A stretch of DNA of 64,000 nucleotides from Microbacterium sp. LWO14-1.2 (lineage in GTDB: Bacteria; Actinomycetota; Actinomycetes; Actinomycetales; Microbacteriaceae), in the NCBI RefSeq assembly GCF_038397715.1, contig NZ_CP151633.1, forward strand, positions 2,046,001-2,110,000, read 5' to 3'. A program made the position numbers and the translations under genes. Below are positions 7,352-19,800 of the stretch, in pieces; the stretch's first letter is position 1, and every line of letters begins with the position of its first letter. The notes beneath the pieces were generated by a model that was given only the letters and a program-made list of their open reading frames with translations, had not been told where the DNA came from and searched no databases.

Positions 7352-8112
7352 TGGTCGTGCTGCGTCGCGCGATGAGACGCCGCCTCTGGGGTGCCGCCGC
7401 GCTCAGTGCGGCCCTGATCGGCGGAATCGTCGCGACGGTGGCAGTCGCGGGGGCGGGGACTCCCGAACCCGTGCCGACGTCCACGGCCACGAGCGGGCCG
7501 CGCGCCCTCAGCACCGACGAGGCCGAGCGCCTCGCTGTCGCGCGCTTCCTCGCGTACCAGTCGGGGAGCACGCAGTTCCGCACGGAGGTGACCGCCGGCG
7601 GAGCTCCGGTCGCGCTGCGCGGACGGGTCGACCACCGGGCAGGAGTCGGGATCGCGGCGGCCGAGCTCGACGGGGACACCGCGATCGTGACCTGGAACGC
7701 CTCGACCTTCGTCGGCTGGGGCGGCATCGCGGCCGACCCCGGCATCCCCGCGGCACCACCCGCCGAGCCGGGGGGCGCGCGACCGCTCGACCCGTCGACC
7801 TCTTCCGTCGACGCGGTCCTGCTCCTCGTGCTGAGCCTGGGGATGGACCGTCCGGAGAACGCGCAGCTGCTCGCGCAGTCGGATGCCGCGTGGCTGCGCG
7901 CCGACGAGATCGACGGCGCCCCGGTCGATGTGATCGCCGGCCCGTCTGACGCGGACTCCGCCGAAAGGAAGGGCGGGAACACCCGCTTCTGGATCGACTC
8001 AGACGGGCGACTGTTGCGCTTCGAGGCGGATCTCCCCTCGCAGACCGTGACCGTCGATCTCACCCCTGAGCAGGGAGTTCCCGTGCCACTCGCCGCACAA
8101 CTGGCCGGGTAG
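7351..8112 (+). CDS. secreted or membrane-anchored protein of unknown function
   Basis: This 253-aa protein starts at ATG 7351, which overlaps the preceding TGA and has GGAGGG five bases upstream; GTG 7348 is too close to that site. A single N-terminal hydrophobic segment follows basic residues, then a Pro/Thr linker, then a soluble domain: AERLAVARFLAYQSGSTQFRT near the start and TRFWIDSDGRLLRFEADLPS towards the end. The latter resembles the strand pattern of LolA/LppX-like lipoprotein folds, but the match is weak. Coupling to the DyP peroxidase suggests a shared extracytoplasmic role. Confidence 0.65.
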   Translation: MVVLRRAMRRRLWGAAALSAALIGGIVATVAVAGAGTPEPVPTSTATSGPRALSTDEAERLAVARFLAYQSGSTQFRTEVTAGGAPVALRGRVDHRAGVGIAAAELDGDTAIVTWNASTFVGWGGIAADPGIPAAPPAEPGGARPLDPSTSSVDAVLLLVLSLGMDRPENAQLLAQSDAAWLRADEIDGAPVDVIAGPSDADSAERKGGNTRFWIDSDGRLLRFEADLPSQTVTVDLTPEQGVPVPLAAQLAG

Positions 8113-8130
8113 CCGGGAGTGGCTGCGTAG

Positions 8131-8151
8131 TATACCGGAATTCAAGACCGG
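8131..8151. promoter_or_regulatory. paired ACCGG site in the promoter region of the SdrD-like gene
   Basis: TATACCGG (8131-8138) is followed by a second ACCGG (8147-8151) in an unusually A/T-rich gap between 8113 and 8223. Similar ACCGG pairs with TATACCGG/ACCGGTAT occur before both paralogous helix-turn-helix genes (24106-24123 and 28106-28125). It is a candidate shared operator only. Confidence 0.3.
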
Positions 8152-8223
8152 AAATGCTAACGTTCTGCTGTTTGTTTGCTGTGGGCGCGCTGAGCGTGCC
8201 TCCCGTGAGGTCTTGGGGGATCA

Positions 8224-11200
8224 ATGGGACTGTTCGTGACGCATCGTCGACACCCGGAGAAGACGCCGCGGATGCGTGCGCTCGTCGCCGCCTCTCTCGC
8301 GGGCGCGATCGCGCTCACCGGAACCCTCGTCGGGGGCCAGGCCGCGACCGCTGCGGATGGCGCGGTGAGCGGCACCGTGTTCCAGGACTTCAACGACAAC
8401 GGTGTGCGGGATGCCGCCTCAGGCGACTTCGGCGGCGACACCGGACTGCGCGGCGTCTCGGTGACCGCGACGGATTCACGCGGGGTCGTGGTCGGCACCG
8501 CGACGACCGCGGCCGACGGCACGTACACGCTGTCGGTGGCCGGAGCGGCGACCGAGGCGGTGCGTGTCGAGTTCACCCTCCCCGCGCCGTTCCGACCCGC
8601 CCGCGTCGGTGCGAGCAACGGCAGCAGCGTGCAGTTCGTCACCCTCGGCGCCAGCGGCGTCAGCCTCGGCGCCACCCGCGAGGGCATGGTGCGTACGGAG
8701 GGCGGAACGCCGCAGGTGGTCGTGCCGACCCAGCGGTCGATGATCAGCACGAACTTCATGCAGACCACGGCGAATCCCACGCCGAACCACGGCGCGCTCC
8801 CCGCGCTGTACTCGATGCCCTACACGACGACCGGTTCTCCGGCCTCCGGGCGCACGGTGCTTGCGACGCAGGGTCAGATCGGAACCGTCTGGGGAACGTC
8901 CAACTACGGCACCACTCACGTCTTCAGTGCCGCCTCCTTCCGCCGCAGCACGCCCGTCGGTCCGCAGGGCCTCGGCGCGATCTACATCAGCGACACCACG
9001 TCCGGAGCGGCGAATGCCGGTCTCTTCGTGCAGATCCCGAACGCCGGAGCCGACCCGCGCGGCGTCATCGACCCGGCGACCTACGACTGGTTCCACGACG
9101 CTGCAGCGTTTCCGGCAGTGGGGAAGATCGGCCTCGGAGACATCGAGGTCTCGAGCGACGGGCGAACCCTGTACGCGGTCAACCTCAACGACAAGAACCT
9201 CTACGCCGTGCCCCTGACGCCCGGCGCGACTCCGACCGCGGCGCCCAGCGCGGGAGCGCCCGTGGCGATCCCGCTGCCACTGGGTTCGGTGAGCGGCTGC
9301 GCGCCCGCGAACGTCCGTCCGTACGGTCTCGGGACCTTCGACGGCACGGTGTACGCCACCCTCACCTGCACCGGCCCGACGGCAGCCGACCTGCGCGCTG
9401 TGGTGGTGCCGATGGACGAGGACACCCGGCAGTTCGGCGCTCCCGTCCTCAGCGTGCGACTCGACTACCCCCGGGCCACCGCCTACAACTCGTCGGGGCC
9501 GGCGGGATCGTCGCCCTACAGGCCGTGGTCGGACACGTTCGCCGTCTCGGGCCCGCGCTCCGCGGGTCCGTCGCCGGTGGCGTCGAGCGTCGCCTTCGAT
9601 TCCGGCGGCAACATCCTGCTGTCGATCAAGGACCGCTCGGGCGACCAGAACGGCGCAGCGCTCGGGAGCACGACGGCATCGGAATCGACCGTGCACACCT
9701 ACATCGGCGCCGGTGACCTCCTGCGTGCGTGCGTCGACCCCTCCGGTGGCTACACCCTGGAGAACGACGGCTCCTGCGGCGGTGCGACGTCCGGCATGGC
9801 CGCGCCCAACGACTGGGGCCCCGGCGGAGGCAAGTTCTATCAGACGATCTTCTCCCGGCTGGCGAGCCAGGTCGACTATCACGGCAACACCGCCCTCGGG
9901 TCCGCCCTCCAGATCCCCGGCTATGTGAACACCATGGCCACGGTGGTCGATCCGCTCGACCTCAGCTCCGACGGCGTCCGCGTGTACCAGCACTCCGACG
10001 GCACGACTCAGCGCGGAGCGATGATGTCGACCGGCTTCGAGACGAACAGCGGCAGCTTCGTGAAGGCCGGAGGTCTGGGCGACCTGACGACCCTGGCAGA
10101 CCTGCCCCCGGTCGAGATCGGCAACCGCGTGTGGCTCGACCTCGACGGCGACGGCATCCAGGAGGCGGGCGAAGACCCGATCGCAGGCGTCACCGTGCGC
10201 CTGTTCGACACCGCCGGGAACGTCGTGGCCTCGGCCGTCACCGACGCGCAGGGCACCTACATCTTCTCGAGCTCGCCCGGCACCTCGACGGGGTCGACGA
10301 TCTACGGTCTGCCGCTCACTCCCGACACCGACTACGAAATCCGTCTCGATCGCGCGGCCGACTACGCCGACGGCGGGCCGCTCGACGAGGTGGTGCCGAC
10401 CCTCACTGCGGCCGGCACCGACGAGGCCGTGGACTCGAACGGGGTGCGGCAGAGCGCGACGCTCGTCACCGCGGCCGTGCGGACGCCCGGTCCCGGTGCC
10501 GCCGATCACACCTTCGATTTCGGGTTCACCCCGAGCTACTCGCTGGGCAACCGCATCTGGTTCGACGACGGAGCGGGGGCCGATGCGAACAACGGACGCT
10601 TCGACACCGGGGAAGACCCGGTCGAGGGCGCGGTCGTCGAACTCCTCGACGGATCGGGCACCCCCGTCCGTGATGCGGGCGGCGACCCGATCACCGCGAC
10701 GACGAACGCCGCGGGCTTCTACCGCTTCGACGGACTCGCGCCCGGCACCTACCAGGTGCGCATCGCCGCCTCGAACTTCGCCGACGGCGAGGTGCTCCAG
10801 GACTGGGTCTCGTCGACCGGAGCCTCCGCCGTCTTCGACGCGACGAGCAACAACGTCGACAAGGGCCAGGATGCCGCGGACCCGGCGGCCACCGGCATCG
10901 TCTCCGCACCGATCGTCCTCGGGCCCGGCGTGACCGGCGAGGCCGACAGCGGAGCCACGGGTGCGGGAGCCAACGGTCCGAAGGGCGACCGGTTCGACAA
11001 CCTCACGGTCGACTTCGGGCTCGTGCAGCTCATCGATCTCACGCTCGACAAGGAGCTCACCTCGGGATCCGGCCCGTATCGGGTCGGCGACGAGGTGACG
11101 TTCCGCCTGACGCCCAGCAACAACGGCCCGGGCACGGCGCGGTCGGGCTTCACCGTCTCCGACCGTCTTCCCGCCGGTCTGGAGTACGTCTCGGCGACCG

Positions 11201-13857
11201 GGACCGACTGGTCGCCCGCGACCGTCACCGGTCAGGAGATCACGCTCACCTGGCAGGGTGCGGGACTCGACGCGACCGAGGCGGCCGAGCCGATCACGGT
11301 CACCGCGCGCGTGGCCAGCACCTCGGCGGGCGATCTCGTCAACGTCGCGGTGGTCGAACCGTCGCCGAACCAGCCGACCCCCGAGACCGTGCCGGTCGGA
11401 CGCACGCCCGACCGCTACGAGAACGGCGACCCGAACCCGTCGCCCGGCAACCCGTCGAACAATGATGATCGCGCGATCGTCACGGTCGCCGCACCGCCGC
11501 TGAGCCTCGGCAACCGCCTCTGGTTCGACACGGGCGCGGGCGCGAACACCGACAACGGACGCTTCGACGACGGTGAGACCCCGGTCGTCGGCGCTGTCGT
11601 CGAACTGCTCGACGCCGACGGCGACCCGGTGCTCGTGAACGGCACGCCGGTCACTGCCACGACCGACGCGAACGGCTTCTACCGCTTCGACGGCCTCGCC
11701 TCAGGGCAGTACGTCGTGCGCGTCGCCGCCGAGAACTTCGCCGACGGCGGTCCGCTCGCCGCGCAGCTCTCGAGCACGGGCAGCAGCTCCGCGTTCGACA
11801 GCGGGTCGAACAATGCGGACAAGGGCACCGACTCGCGGTTCCCCGCGAGCACCGGCATCAGCTCGGCCGTCATCACCCTGGCGCCCGGCACCACGGGCGA
11901 CGTCGACGCCGGCGCCACCGGCGCGGGGCGGAACGGCCCCTTCGGCGACACCTTCGACAACCTCACCGCCGACTTCGGATTCGTCCCGGCTCTCTCGCTG
12001 GGAAACCGGCTGTGGTTCGACAGCGGTGCGGGGGCAGGTCAGGCGAACAACGGTGCCTTCGACGACGGAGAGGACCCGGTGGTCGGCGCGGTCGTCGAAC
12101 TCCTCGACGGCGTGGGCGGAATCGTGCGGGATGCCGACGGAGACCCGATCACCGCGACGACCGACGCGAACGGCTTCTACCGCTTCGACGGTCTCCCGAC
12201 CGGCGACTACCGGGTGCGCGTGTCCTCGTCGAACTTCGAGGACGACGGGCCGCTGGCCTCGTGGTTCTCGTCGACGCCCACGTCCTCCGATGCCGCCGCG
12301 AACAACCGCGACAAGGGCGAGAACACGACCGATCCGTCGGCGACGGGCGTCACCTCGGGCGTGGTCACCCTGACCCGCACCAACCCGCTCGACGACGTCG
12401 ACGCGGGCGCGACGGGCGCGGGCGCACACGGGCCGAACGGCGATGCCGCCGACCTGTTGACGGTGGACTTCGGGTTCACGCAGGCCTTCGCGGTCGGCAA
12501 CCGGGTCTGGACCGACAACAACGGCAACGGGCGTCAGGACGACGGCGAGCCGTCGGTCCCCGGGGTGCTCGTCACGCTGCGAGACGGCTCGGGCAACCCG
12601 GTCACCGACCTCAACGGTCAGCCGGTGCCGCCGGTGCGCACGGATGAGAACGGGCGGTACGTCTTCGACAACCTCCCGCCGGGAACCTACACGGTCGCGT
12701 TCACCGAGACGCCTCCCGGCTTCCTCTTCACGACGCCGCGTCAAGGTGACGCCGCCGGCGACTCCACTCCGGACCCGAACGGCATCACCCCGCCCTTCGA
12801 GGTCGGACCGGGGCGCGACAACACGACCCCCGCCGAGGACGACGACGGCGTGACCGTGGCTCGGCGCATCGACCGCACCATCGACGCGGGAATCGTGCCC
12901 GTGCTCGCCGTCGGCGACTTCGTCTGGGTCGATTCCGACCGCAACGGCAGGCAGGATCCCAACGAGGCTCCTGTCGCCGGTGTCACCGTGACGCTGGTCA
13001 CCCCCGACGGCTCGCCGGCGGTCGACGCGAACGGCACCCCGGTGCCCTCCGTGAAGACCGACGCCAACGGTCACTACGTGTTCGACAACCTGCGTCCCGG
13101 CGACTACCGGGTCCGGTTCACCGACCTGCCCGCGGGCTTCATGCCGACCATCCAGTCGGCGCCCGGCGTCTCGACGGCGGCGGACTCCAACCCCGACGCC
13201 TCCGGCCTCACCCCGGTGTTCACGCTCTCCGGGGCTGGCACCGACACGCGGCCGGTCACTCCGGCGGACGGGACGACCCGCGCCGTGCGGATCAACCCGA
13301 CCATCGACCTCGGTATCGCGCAGCAGCTGTACGCCGTGTCGGACTTCGTCTGGTACGACGCCAACCGCAACGGTCGGCAGGATGCCGGCGAGAAGCCAGC
13401 GCCCGGCGTCACCGTGACGCTCTTCACCGCCGACGGCACGCCGGCTCTCGACTGGAAGGGCGCTCCGGTGCCGGCGGTGAAGACCGACGCGACCGGACGC
13501 TATCTGTTCGACGGTCTGCCGCCCGGCAGCTACTACGTGCAGTTCTCGGGAGTTCCTCGCGGGTTCGAGTTCACCCGTCAGGGCGGCGGAGGCGGCGACG
13601 ACTCCAACCCGAACCGGGCCGGGCGCAGCCCCGTGTTCACCCTCGGTCCCGGCGCCACCGACATGCGTCTCGTGGTCGGAGCCGACGGCAACCTCGTCGC
13701 CTCCTTCATCAACCCGACGATCGACGCGGGTCTCGTGGAGATCGAGCCCCCGCTGCCCGCCACCGGTGGGGCGGTGCCCTGGCTCATCCTCGTGCTCAGC
13801 CTCGCGCTGATCGGGGGAGGGGCGAGCCTGCTCGTCATCCGTCGCCGAAGGACCTGA
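8224..13857 (+). CDS. LPXTG-anchored giant surface protein with SdrD B-like repeats and a DUF11 domain
   Basis: This is an 1877-aa protein. The signal peptide lies at about residues 17-44. A first B-like unit (SGTVFQDFNDNGVRD) follows, then an N-terminal domain of about 500 residues with propeller-like pieces. SdrD-B/Cna-B-like units begin near 632, 773, 1093, 1258, 1423, 1562 and 1704, each opening with GNRVWxDxxGxGxxDxGE and ending in G(L/N)PPGTYxVxF. A DUF11 domain lies at about 936-1045. LPATG at 1844, a hydrophobic stretch and an RRRR tail form a sortase signal. The D-x-D-x-N/D-G loops fit Ca2+ sites. GGGGG precedes ATG 8224. It should be a rod-like, wall-linked adhesin. Eleven bases separate it from the next giant gene. 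Confidence 0.9.
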   Translation: MGLFVTHRRHPEKTPRMRALVAASLAGAIALTGTLVGGQAATAADGAVSGTVFQDFNDNGVRDAASGDFGGDTGLRGVSVTATDSRGVVVGTATTAADGTYTLSVAGAATEAVRVEFTLPAPFRPARVGASNGSSVQFVTLGASGVSLGATREGMVRTEGGTPQVVVPTQRSMISTNFMQTTANPTPNHGALPALYSMPYTTTGSPASGRTVLATQGQIGTVWGTSNYGTTHVFSAASFRRSTPVGPQGLGAIYISDTTSGAANAGLFVQIPNAGADPRGVIDPATYDWFHDAAAFPAVGKIGLGDIEVSSDGRTLYAVNLNDKNLYAVPLTPGATPTAAPSAGAPVAIPLPLGSVSGCAPANVRPYGLGTFDGTVYATLTCTGPTAADLRAVVVPMDEDTRQFGAPVLSVRLDYPRATAYNSSGPAGSSPYRPWSDTFAVSGPRSAGPSPVASSVAFDSGGNILLSIKDRSGDQNGAALGSTTASESTVHTYIGAGDLLRACVDPSGGYTLENDGSCGGATSGMAAPNDWGPGGGKFYQTIFSRLASQVDYHGNTALGSALQIPGYVNTMATVVDPLDLSSDGVRVYQHSDGTTQRGAMMSTGFETNSGSFVKAGGLGDLTTLADLPPVEIGNRVWLDLDGDGIQEAGEDPIAGVTVRLFDTAGNVVASAVTDAQGTYIFSSSPGTSTGSTIYGLPLTPDTDYEIRLDRAADYADGGPLDEVVPTLTAAGTDEAVDSNGVRQSATLVTAAVRTPGPGAADHTFDFGFTPSYSLGNRIWFDDGAGADANNGRFDTGEDPVEGAVVELLDGSGTPVRDAGGDPITATTNAAGFYRFDGLAPGTYQVRIAASNFADGEVLQDWVSSTGASAVFDATSNNVDKGQDAADPAATGIVSAPIVLGPGVTGEADSGATGAGANGPKGDRFDNLTVDFGLVQLIDLTLDKELTSGSGPYRVGDEVTFRLTPSNNGPGTARSGFTVSDRLPAGLEYVSATGTDWSPATVTGQEITLTWQGAGLDATEAAEPITVTARVASTSAGDLVNVAVVEPSPNQPTPETVPVGRTPDRYENGDPNPSPGNPSNNDDRAIVTVAAPPLSLGNRLWFDTGAGANTDNGRFDDGETPVVGAVVELLDADGDPVLVNGTPVTATTDANGFYRFDGLASGQYVVRVAAENFADGGPLAAQLSSTGSSSAFDSGSNNADKGTDSRFPASTGISSAVITLAPGTTGDVDAGATGAGRNGPFGDTFDNLTADFGFVPALSLGNRLWFDSGAGAGQANNGAFDDGEDPVVGAVVELLDGVGGIVRDADGDPITATTDANGFYRFDGLPTGDYRVRVSSSNFEDDGPLASWFSSTPTSSDAAANNRDKGENTTDPSATGVTSGVVTLTRTNPLDDVDAGATGAGAHGPNGDAADLLTVDFGFTQAFAVGNRVWTDNNGNGRQDDGEPSVPGVLVTLRDGSGNPVTDLNGQPVPPVRTDENGRYVFDNLPPGTYTVAFTETPPGFLFTTPRQGDAAGDSTPDPNGITPPFEVGPGRDNTTPAEDDDGVTVARRIDRTIDAGIVPVLAVGDFVWVDSDRNGRQDPNEAPVAGVTVTLVTPDGSPAVDANGTPVPSVKTDANGHYVFDNLRPGDYRVRFTDLPAGFMPTIQSAPGVSTAADSNPDASGLTPVFTLSGAGTDTRPVTPADGTTRAVRINPTIDLGIAQQLYAVSDFVWYDANRNGRQDAGEKPAPGVTVTLFTADGTPALDWKGAPVPAVKTDATGRYLFDGLPPGSYYVQFSGVPRGFEFTRQGGGGGDDSNPNRAGRSPVFTLGPGATDMRLVVGADGNLVASFINPTIDAGLVEIEPPLPATGGAVPWLILVLSLALIGGGASLLVIRRRRT

Positions 13858-13868
13858 ACGGAACAGCC

Positions 13869-16800
13869 ATGCACGCAGCGAAGAAGCGCCGGAACCGGTG
13901 GTCCAGGGTCCTCGCGGGAATCGCTGCGGGTGCGCTCGCTGCCGGGGTGCTGACGTTCGTCAGCGCCCCGGCCGCGCAATCGGCGACGGCGACCGGAGGC
14001 ACGGGCCGTTTCCTCTCCACCATCAACTGGTTCTCGTGGGGAGCGAACGGCGCGCCGCTCGCGAACAACACCACCCGCACCAACACCATCACCGTCGGCG
14101 GACAGCAGCTGGCGATCACCTGCACCATCTCCGACCTGCAGGGCACCGGTGGCCTCGCTTCCTACCGTCCGGGAGACTGGGGCGGTGACGGCCTCGACGA
14201 CATGTACAACATCGGCGGCACGGGAGGGAATAACCAGCTGATCGTGGGGCTGCGAGGTGGGCCCAGCGGGAACGCGAACTTCGACCTGGACTGCTCGGCC
14301 ACGTTCGATGGAGACCCCATCGAGCTCGCCGGGATGGTGATCGCCGATGCCGAGCAATCCGGAAACGCGGAGTACGTCGGGGCTACTGCGCCCCCCGGCG
14401 CGACGTGGCGCATCATCGACCGCTACCGCGACCCCGCATGCAACTTCTCGACGCTCGGATTCCGGCAAGGCGGTCGACTCGACCTCCGCACGAGCATGAC
14501 CGGCGGGTGTGGTGCGGGTCCGACTGCGGTCGCCTTCCTCGAAGACGCGACGTCGCTCGACGACGTCACGGTGCGCGGTGGCGGCATCAGCGCGGTCGCG
14601 GTCGGCGTCGCGGTGACGCTCGACTTCGGCGATGCTCCCGCGTCCTACGACGTGGCCGGCGCCGTGTCGCAGTTCCGCTATACGGGCGGCACCATCCCCG
14701 AGTCGACGGGGACCTGGAACCTGCAGACCAACCCCGGCGTCGATCTCTTCGGGTCCGGTTTCAGTCTGGCGTCCCCGGCAGCACCGCACATCCGCCTCGG
14801 CTCGAACACCGACATCGAGACCGCGCAGCCGTTCTCGGCCAACGCTCTCGGCGACGACGGCACGGGGCAGACGTTCTGGGGAGGTCCCGACGACGAGACG
14901 CTCGCGATCCCGTCGACGAACACCGTGCTCCCCGGGGGCACGTTCTCGCTGCCGATCGCCTGCTCGGGCACCTCGCAGCTCGCGGGCTGGATCGACTGGA
15001 ATCGCAACGGCACGTTCGACACGGCCGAGCGGTCAGCCGTCCGACGCTGCGCGACCGGTGCCTCCCTCACCTGGGATGTGCCGACCGACATCCCTGCCGA
15101 CGGCGCGACCTACCCGACCTTCGCCCGCATCCGCACGGGGAAGGCCGCCGGCGCATCGCCGACGGGATTCACGCCCGACGGCGAAGTCGAAGATCATCCC
15201 TTCGCCTTCACCACCGTCGCCGCGGACGCCGTCGACGACACCGCGAACACCCCCGCCGACACGGCGGTGACCGTCCCCGTGCTCGCGAACGACAACGCCG
15301 GCGCCGGTGCGACCATGCAGCCGAGCACCGTCGTGTTCACGAGCACCGACGCGACGGACTCCGGTCGTCGCCTCGACGTGCCGGGCGAGGGCGTCTACAC
15401 GATCGATCCCGCGACGGGCAGTGTCACCTTCACGCCCGCTGCCGGTTTCACGGGGCGAGCCACGCCCGTCGAGTACCGGGCCTTCAACAACACTGCGTCG
15501 GTCGGCCCCGGGTCGACGGCCCTCGTCACCGTGACCGTGGGCGGGCCGTCGACAGCGGCGGACGACGCGGCGACGACGCCGCAGAACGTCACGGTCGCTG
15601 TCGATCCCCTGGAGAACGATCGCGTCGGCGACGACGGTACCGGCGTCACCGGAACCTTCGACCCGCGCAGCGTCGTGCTCAGCTCCCCGGCAGCGGTCGA
15701 CGGCGGCAAGCGGCTCGAGGTTCCGGGCGAGGGAGTCTGGACCGTCGACCCGCAGACCGGCGTCATCCGGTTCGATCCCGAGCCCGCGTTCCGAGGTACG
15801 GCAGCGCCGGTGGCGTACTCGGTCAGGGACTCCTTCGGCAACACCGTCTCCGCCGAGGTGACGGTGCGGGTCACCCCGGTGACCCCACGCGCCGTCGACG
15901 ACGAGGTCACCGTGGCGTTCGACACCCCGCTCACGTTCGACGTGGTGTCGAACGATGAACCGGGGGCGCCGTCCACTCCGCTCGACCGACGCTCCGTCGT
16001 GTTCACGTCGCCGGACGCCACCGACGGCGGACGCAGCCTCGATGTGCCGGGACAGGGGTCGTTCTCGATCGCACCGACCACCGGCGACGTCACCTTCACT
16101 CCCGTCGACGGGTTCTCCGGTGCGGTCGATCCCGTCGCGTATCGCGTGAGCGACGAGAACGGCACGACGACGGATGCCGTGATCCGCGCCCGCATCACTG
16201 AACCGCCGACCGCCAACCCCGACACGCTCACCACCCCGCAGAACGTCACCGCGACCATCGATCCGCTCGGGAACGACGGGCCGGGCCGCACCGGCACGTT
16301 CGACCGCGGCAGCGTGGTGTTCACGAGCCCCGACGCGACGGCAGGTGGGCGACAGCTCGTCATCCCCGATCAGGGCACCTGGACGATCGATGCGACGACC
16401 GGCATCGCGACGTTCGATCCTCTCCCGGGCTTCGTGGGCGTCACGACCCCGGCGGCCTACAGCGTGAGCCTGACCGCCGGCACATCGGCGACGTCGACAC
16501 TCTCCGCTCGCGTCACGGCGGTCACCCCGACCGCCGTCTCGGATGCCGCGCGCACGCCGTTCCGGACGCCGGCCACGGTCCCGGTCCTCGACAACGACCG
16601 GGCGGGCGCCGACACCGCGCCTCTCGACAGCCGGTCGGTCGTGCTCACGAGCCCGAACGCGATCGACGGCGGGGCGGCGCTGGTCGTCGCCGGGCAGGGC
16701 CGGTACGACGTCACCGCCGCCGGTGCGATCACGTTCTCGCCCGAAGCGGGCTTCACCGGCTCCGCGACGCCCGTGTCGTACCGCGTTCTCGATGCGAACG

Positions 16801-19800
16801 GCACGGCGGCCACCGCGACGCTGACGGTCTCGGTCGACCTGCCCCCGGCCGCAGAGGCCGTCGCCGACATCGCTGCCACGACACAGAACATCGACGTCAC
16901 GATCGACGTGCTCGCGAACGACCGGCGTCCTGACGGCGTGACCGTGGATCCGGCATCCGTGATCTTCACCAGCGGCACCGCCACCGACAGCGGCCGACGT
17001 CTCGTGGTGCCGAACGAGGGCACCTACACGATCGATCCGGCGACCGCCGTCGTGACCTTCGATCCTCTGCCCGCGTTCACCGGCACCGCGACGCCCGTGT
17101 CGTATCGCATCACCGACAGCTTCGGACGCACGAGCACCGCGCCGGTCACGGTGACGGTACGGTCGGCGAACCCCGACGCCCGCGATGACTCCGCCCGCAC
17201 GGGCTACCGCGAGGCCGTGACGATCGACGTGCTCCGCAACGACCTCCGCGGTGCCGCGAACGCGGCTCTCGTGCCGTCGACCGTGCGGCTCACCAGTCCG
17301 CAGGCCACCGACAGCGGCCATCGTCTCGCCGTCGCGGGAGAGGGCGTCTGGACGGTCGACGCGGTCACCGGAGCCGTGACGTTCACCCCCGACACCGGGT
17401 TCTCCGGACCGGCGACCCCCGTCGGCTACCGCGTCGCCGACAGCAACACCGCGACCGACACGGCCACCGTCGACGTCACCGTCGACGCGCCGGCCGCCCC
17501 GACCGCCTCACCCGACACGGCCACCACCCCGCAGAACGTGAACGTCACGGTGAATCCCCTCGCGAACGATACCTCCGCCACGGGCGAGGCGCTCGCCGGG
17601 AGCCGCGTGCACTTCACGTCCGCCGATGCGACGAACGACGGACGCCGTCTGGTCGTCGCGGGTCAGGGCACGTACGTGATCGACCCCGTGTCGGGCGTCG
17701 TCACCTTCGACCCGCTGCCCGAGTTCACCGGCGCGGCGACCGCCGTCGGCTACGAGGTGACCGACTCCTTCGGATCGACCGCGTCGTCGACCATCACGGT
17801 CACGGTCACCCCGATCGCGCCCGTGGCCGTCGACGACACCGCGACCACCGCGTACAACACGCCGGTCACGGTGGACGTCAGCGCGAACGATCGCGCGGGT
17901 GCGGCATCCGCTCCCCTCTCTCGTCGTTCCCTCCTGCTCGTCGACCAGGGAGCGACCGACGCGGGCCGTCGCCTCGTCATTCCGGGGCAGGGCACGTACG
18001 AGCTCAACTCGACCAGCAGCGCGATCATCTTCACGCCCCTGTCGACCTTCACCGGCACGGCCACGGGAGCGCGCTACCGCATCCTCGACGCGAACGGGAG
18101 CGAGGCGAGGGCGACGCTCACGGTCACCGTGGCACTCCCGGCCGCGCCGGTCGCCCGCGCTGACACCGCGACCACGCCGCAGAACACCGACGTCACGATC
18201 GAGCCGTCGGCGAACGACTCCGGCACCGGCCTCGACCGCACGAGCGTGATCTTCACCGTGCCCGCGGCGACCGACGCGGGCAAGACGCTCGTCGTGACCG
18301 GGCAGGGGACCTGGCGCATCGATCCGACCACCGGTGCGATGACGTTCGATCCCGTCCCCGGCTTCGTGGGGGATGCTGTCGCCGCCTACCGCATCACCGA
18401 TGGATTCGGTCAGACCACGACATCGACCGCGACCGTCACGGTCACCGCCGTCACCCCGATCGCGGTCGCCGACTCGGCGTCGACCCCGTTCGGCACCCCT
18501 GTCACGGTGCGGATCCTCGACAACGACAGCGCGGGCGCGGCGTCCGCTCCTCTCGATCCGACGACCGTCGTGCTCACCGATCCGGCTGCGACCGACGGCG
18601 GCAAGCGCCTCGACGTGCCGGGGCAGGGGGTGTGGACGATCGACCAGACGACGGGTGCGGCGACCTTCACACCGTCGGCCGGGTTCGCGGGTGCGGCCAC
18701 GCCGGTGACCTACTCCGTGCGCGACGCGAACGGCACCACGGCATCCGCACCGGTCCGGGTGAGCGTCGAGCTCCCGGCCGCGCCGATCGCGCGGGCGGAC
18801 TCCGTGACGACGCCGCAGAACGTCGCCGTCACGATGCCCCTGCTCGACAACGACGAGACCTTCGACGGCAGGCAGCCCGATCCCGCGACGGTCGTCTTCA
18901 CCTCGCCCGACGCCACAGCGGGCGGCACTGTGCTCGTCGTGCCGGGAGAGGGAACGTGGCAGATCGACCAGGCGACGGGCGCTGCCACCTTCATCCCTGA
19001 GCCGCAGTTCACCGGAGCCGCGACCGCCGTCGAGTACCGGATGGCCGATGCGTTCGGTCGTCAGGCGACCGCGACCCTCGCGGTGCAGGTGGTCGCGATC
19101 ACGCCGATCGCGGTCGACGACGAAGCGGTCGGGCCGTTCCAGAACCCCGTGGCCATCGATGTGCTCGCCAACGACAGGGCGGGCGCCGACTCGGCCCCGC
19201 TGGTCCGCTCGAGCCTGCGGCTCACCTCACCCGATGCGACGGACGACGGACGACGCCTCGTCGTCGCCGGCGAGGGGACGTGGACGGTCGACCCGGTCAC
19301 GGGGGTCCTCACGTTCGATCCGGTCGACGGTTTCACCGGCGAGGCGACGGCGGTGGACTATCGCGTGACCGATGCGAACGGCACCCGCGCCACGGCCGAG
19401 GTGCGGGTCACGGTCGGCAGCATCCCGCGAGCGGACGACGACCCGTTCGACACCCCGCAGAACGTCACGATCACGGTGGATCCGCTCGAGAACGACGTCC
19501 CCGGCGACGGTGGAGCCGGGACTCCGGGAACCATCGACCGGACCTCGGTGGCGTTCACCTCGCCCGATGCGACCGCGGGTGGAAAGCGCCTCGTCGTCTC
19601 CGGCGAGGGCGTGTACACCATCGACCCGCAGAGCGGCCAGGTCACATTCGACCCCGACCCCGGCTTCAGCGGACGGGCGACTCCCGTCGGCTACACCTGG
19701 GTCGACAGCTTCGCCGGGCGCGCGAACGCCCGTCTGCTCCTGTCCGTCACGGCGGTGACACCCAGCGTCGTCGACGACACGAGTTCCACGCCTTTCGGAC

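Noticed and set aside
8135..8158. ECF sigma-factor promoter (GGAAT...GTT) before the SdrD-like gene
   Set aside because: The spacing between GGAAT and GTT is 20, longer than the usual 18 of sigma-R-type promoters; too weak to call.
8476..10509. 677-codon open frame antisense to the SdrD-like gene
   Set aside because: Composition is Arg/Gly/His/Val-rich with no domain; it is a by-product of GC-rich third positions in the real gene.
15033..17321. 762-codon open frame antisense to the CshA-like gene
   Set aside because: Repeats in step with the sense repeats and has no protein-like features; an antisense shadow.
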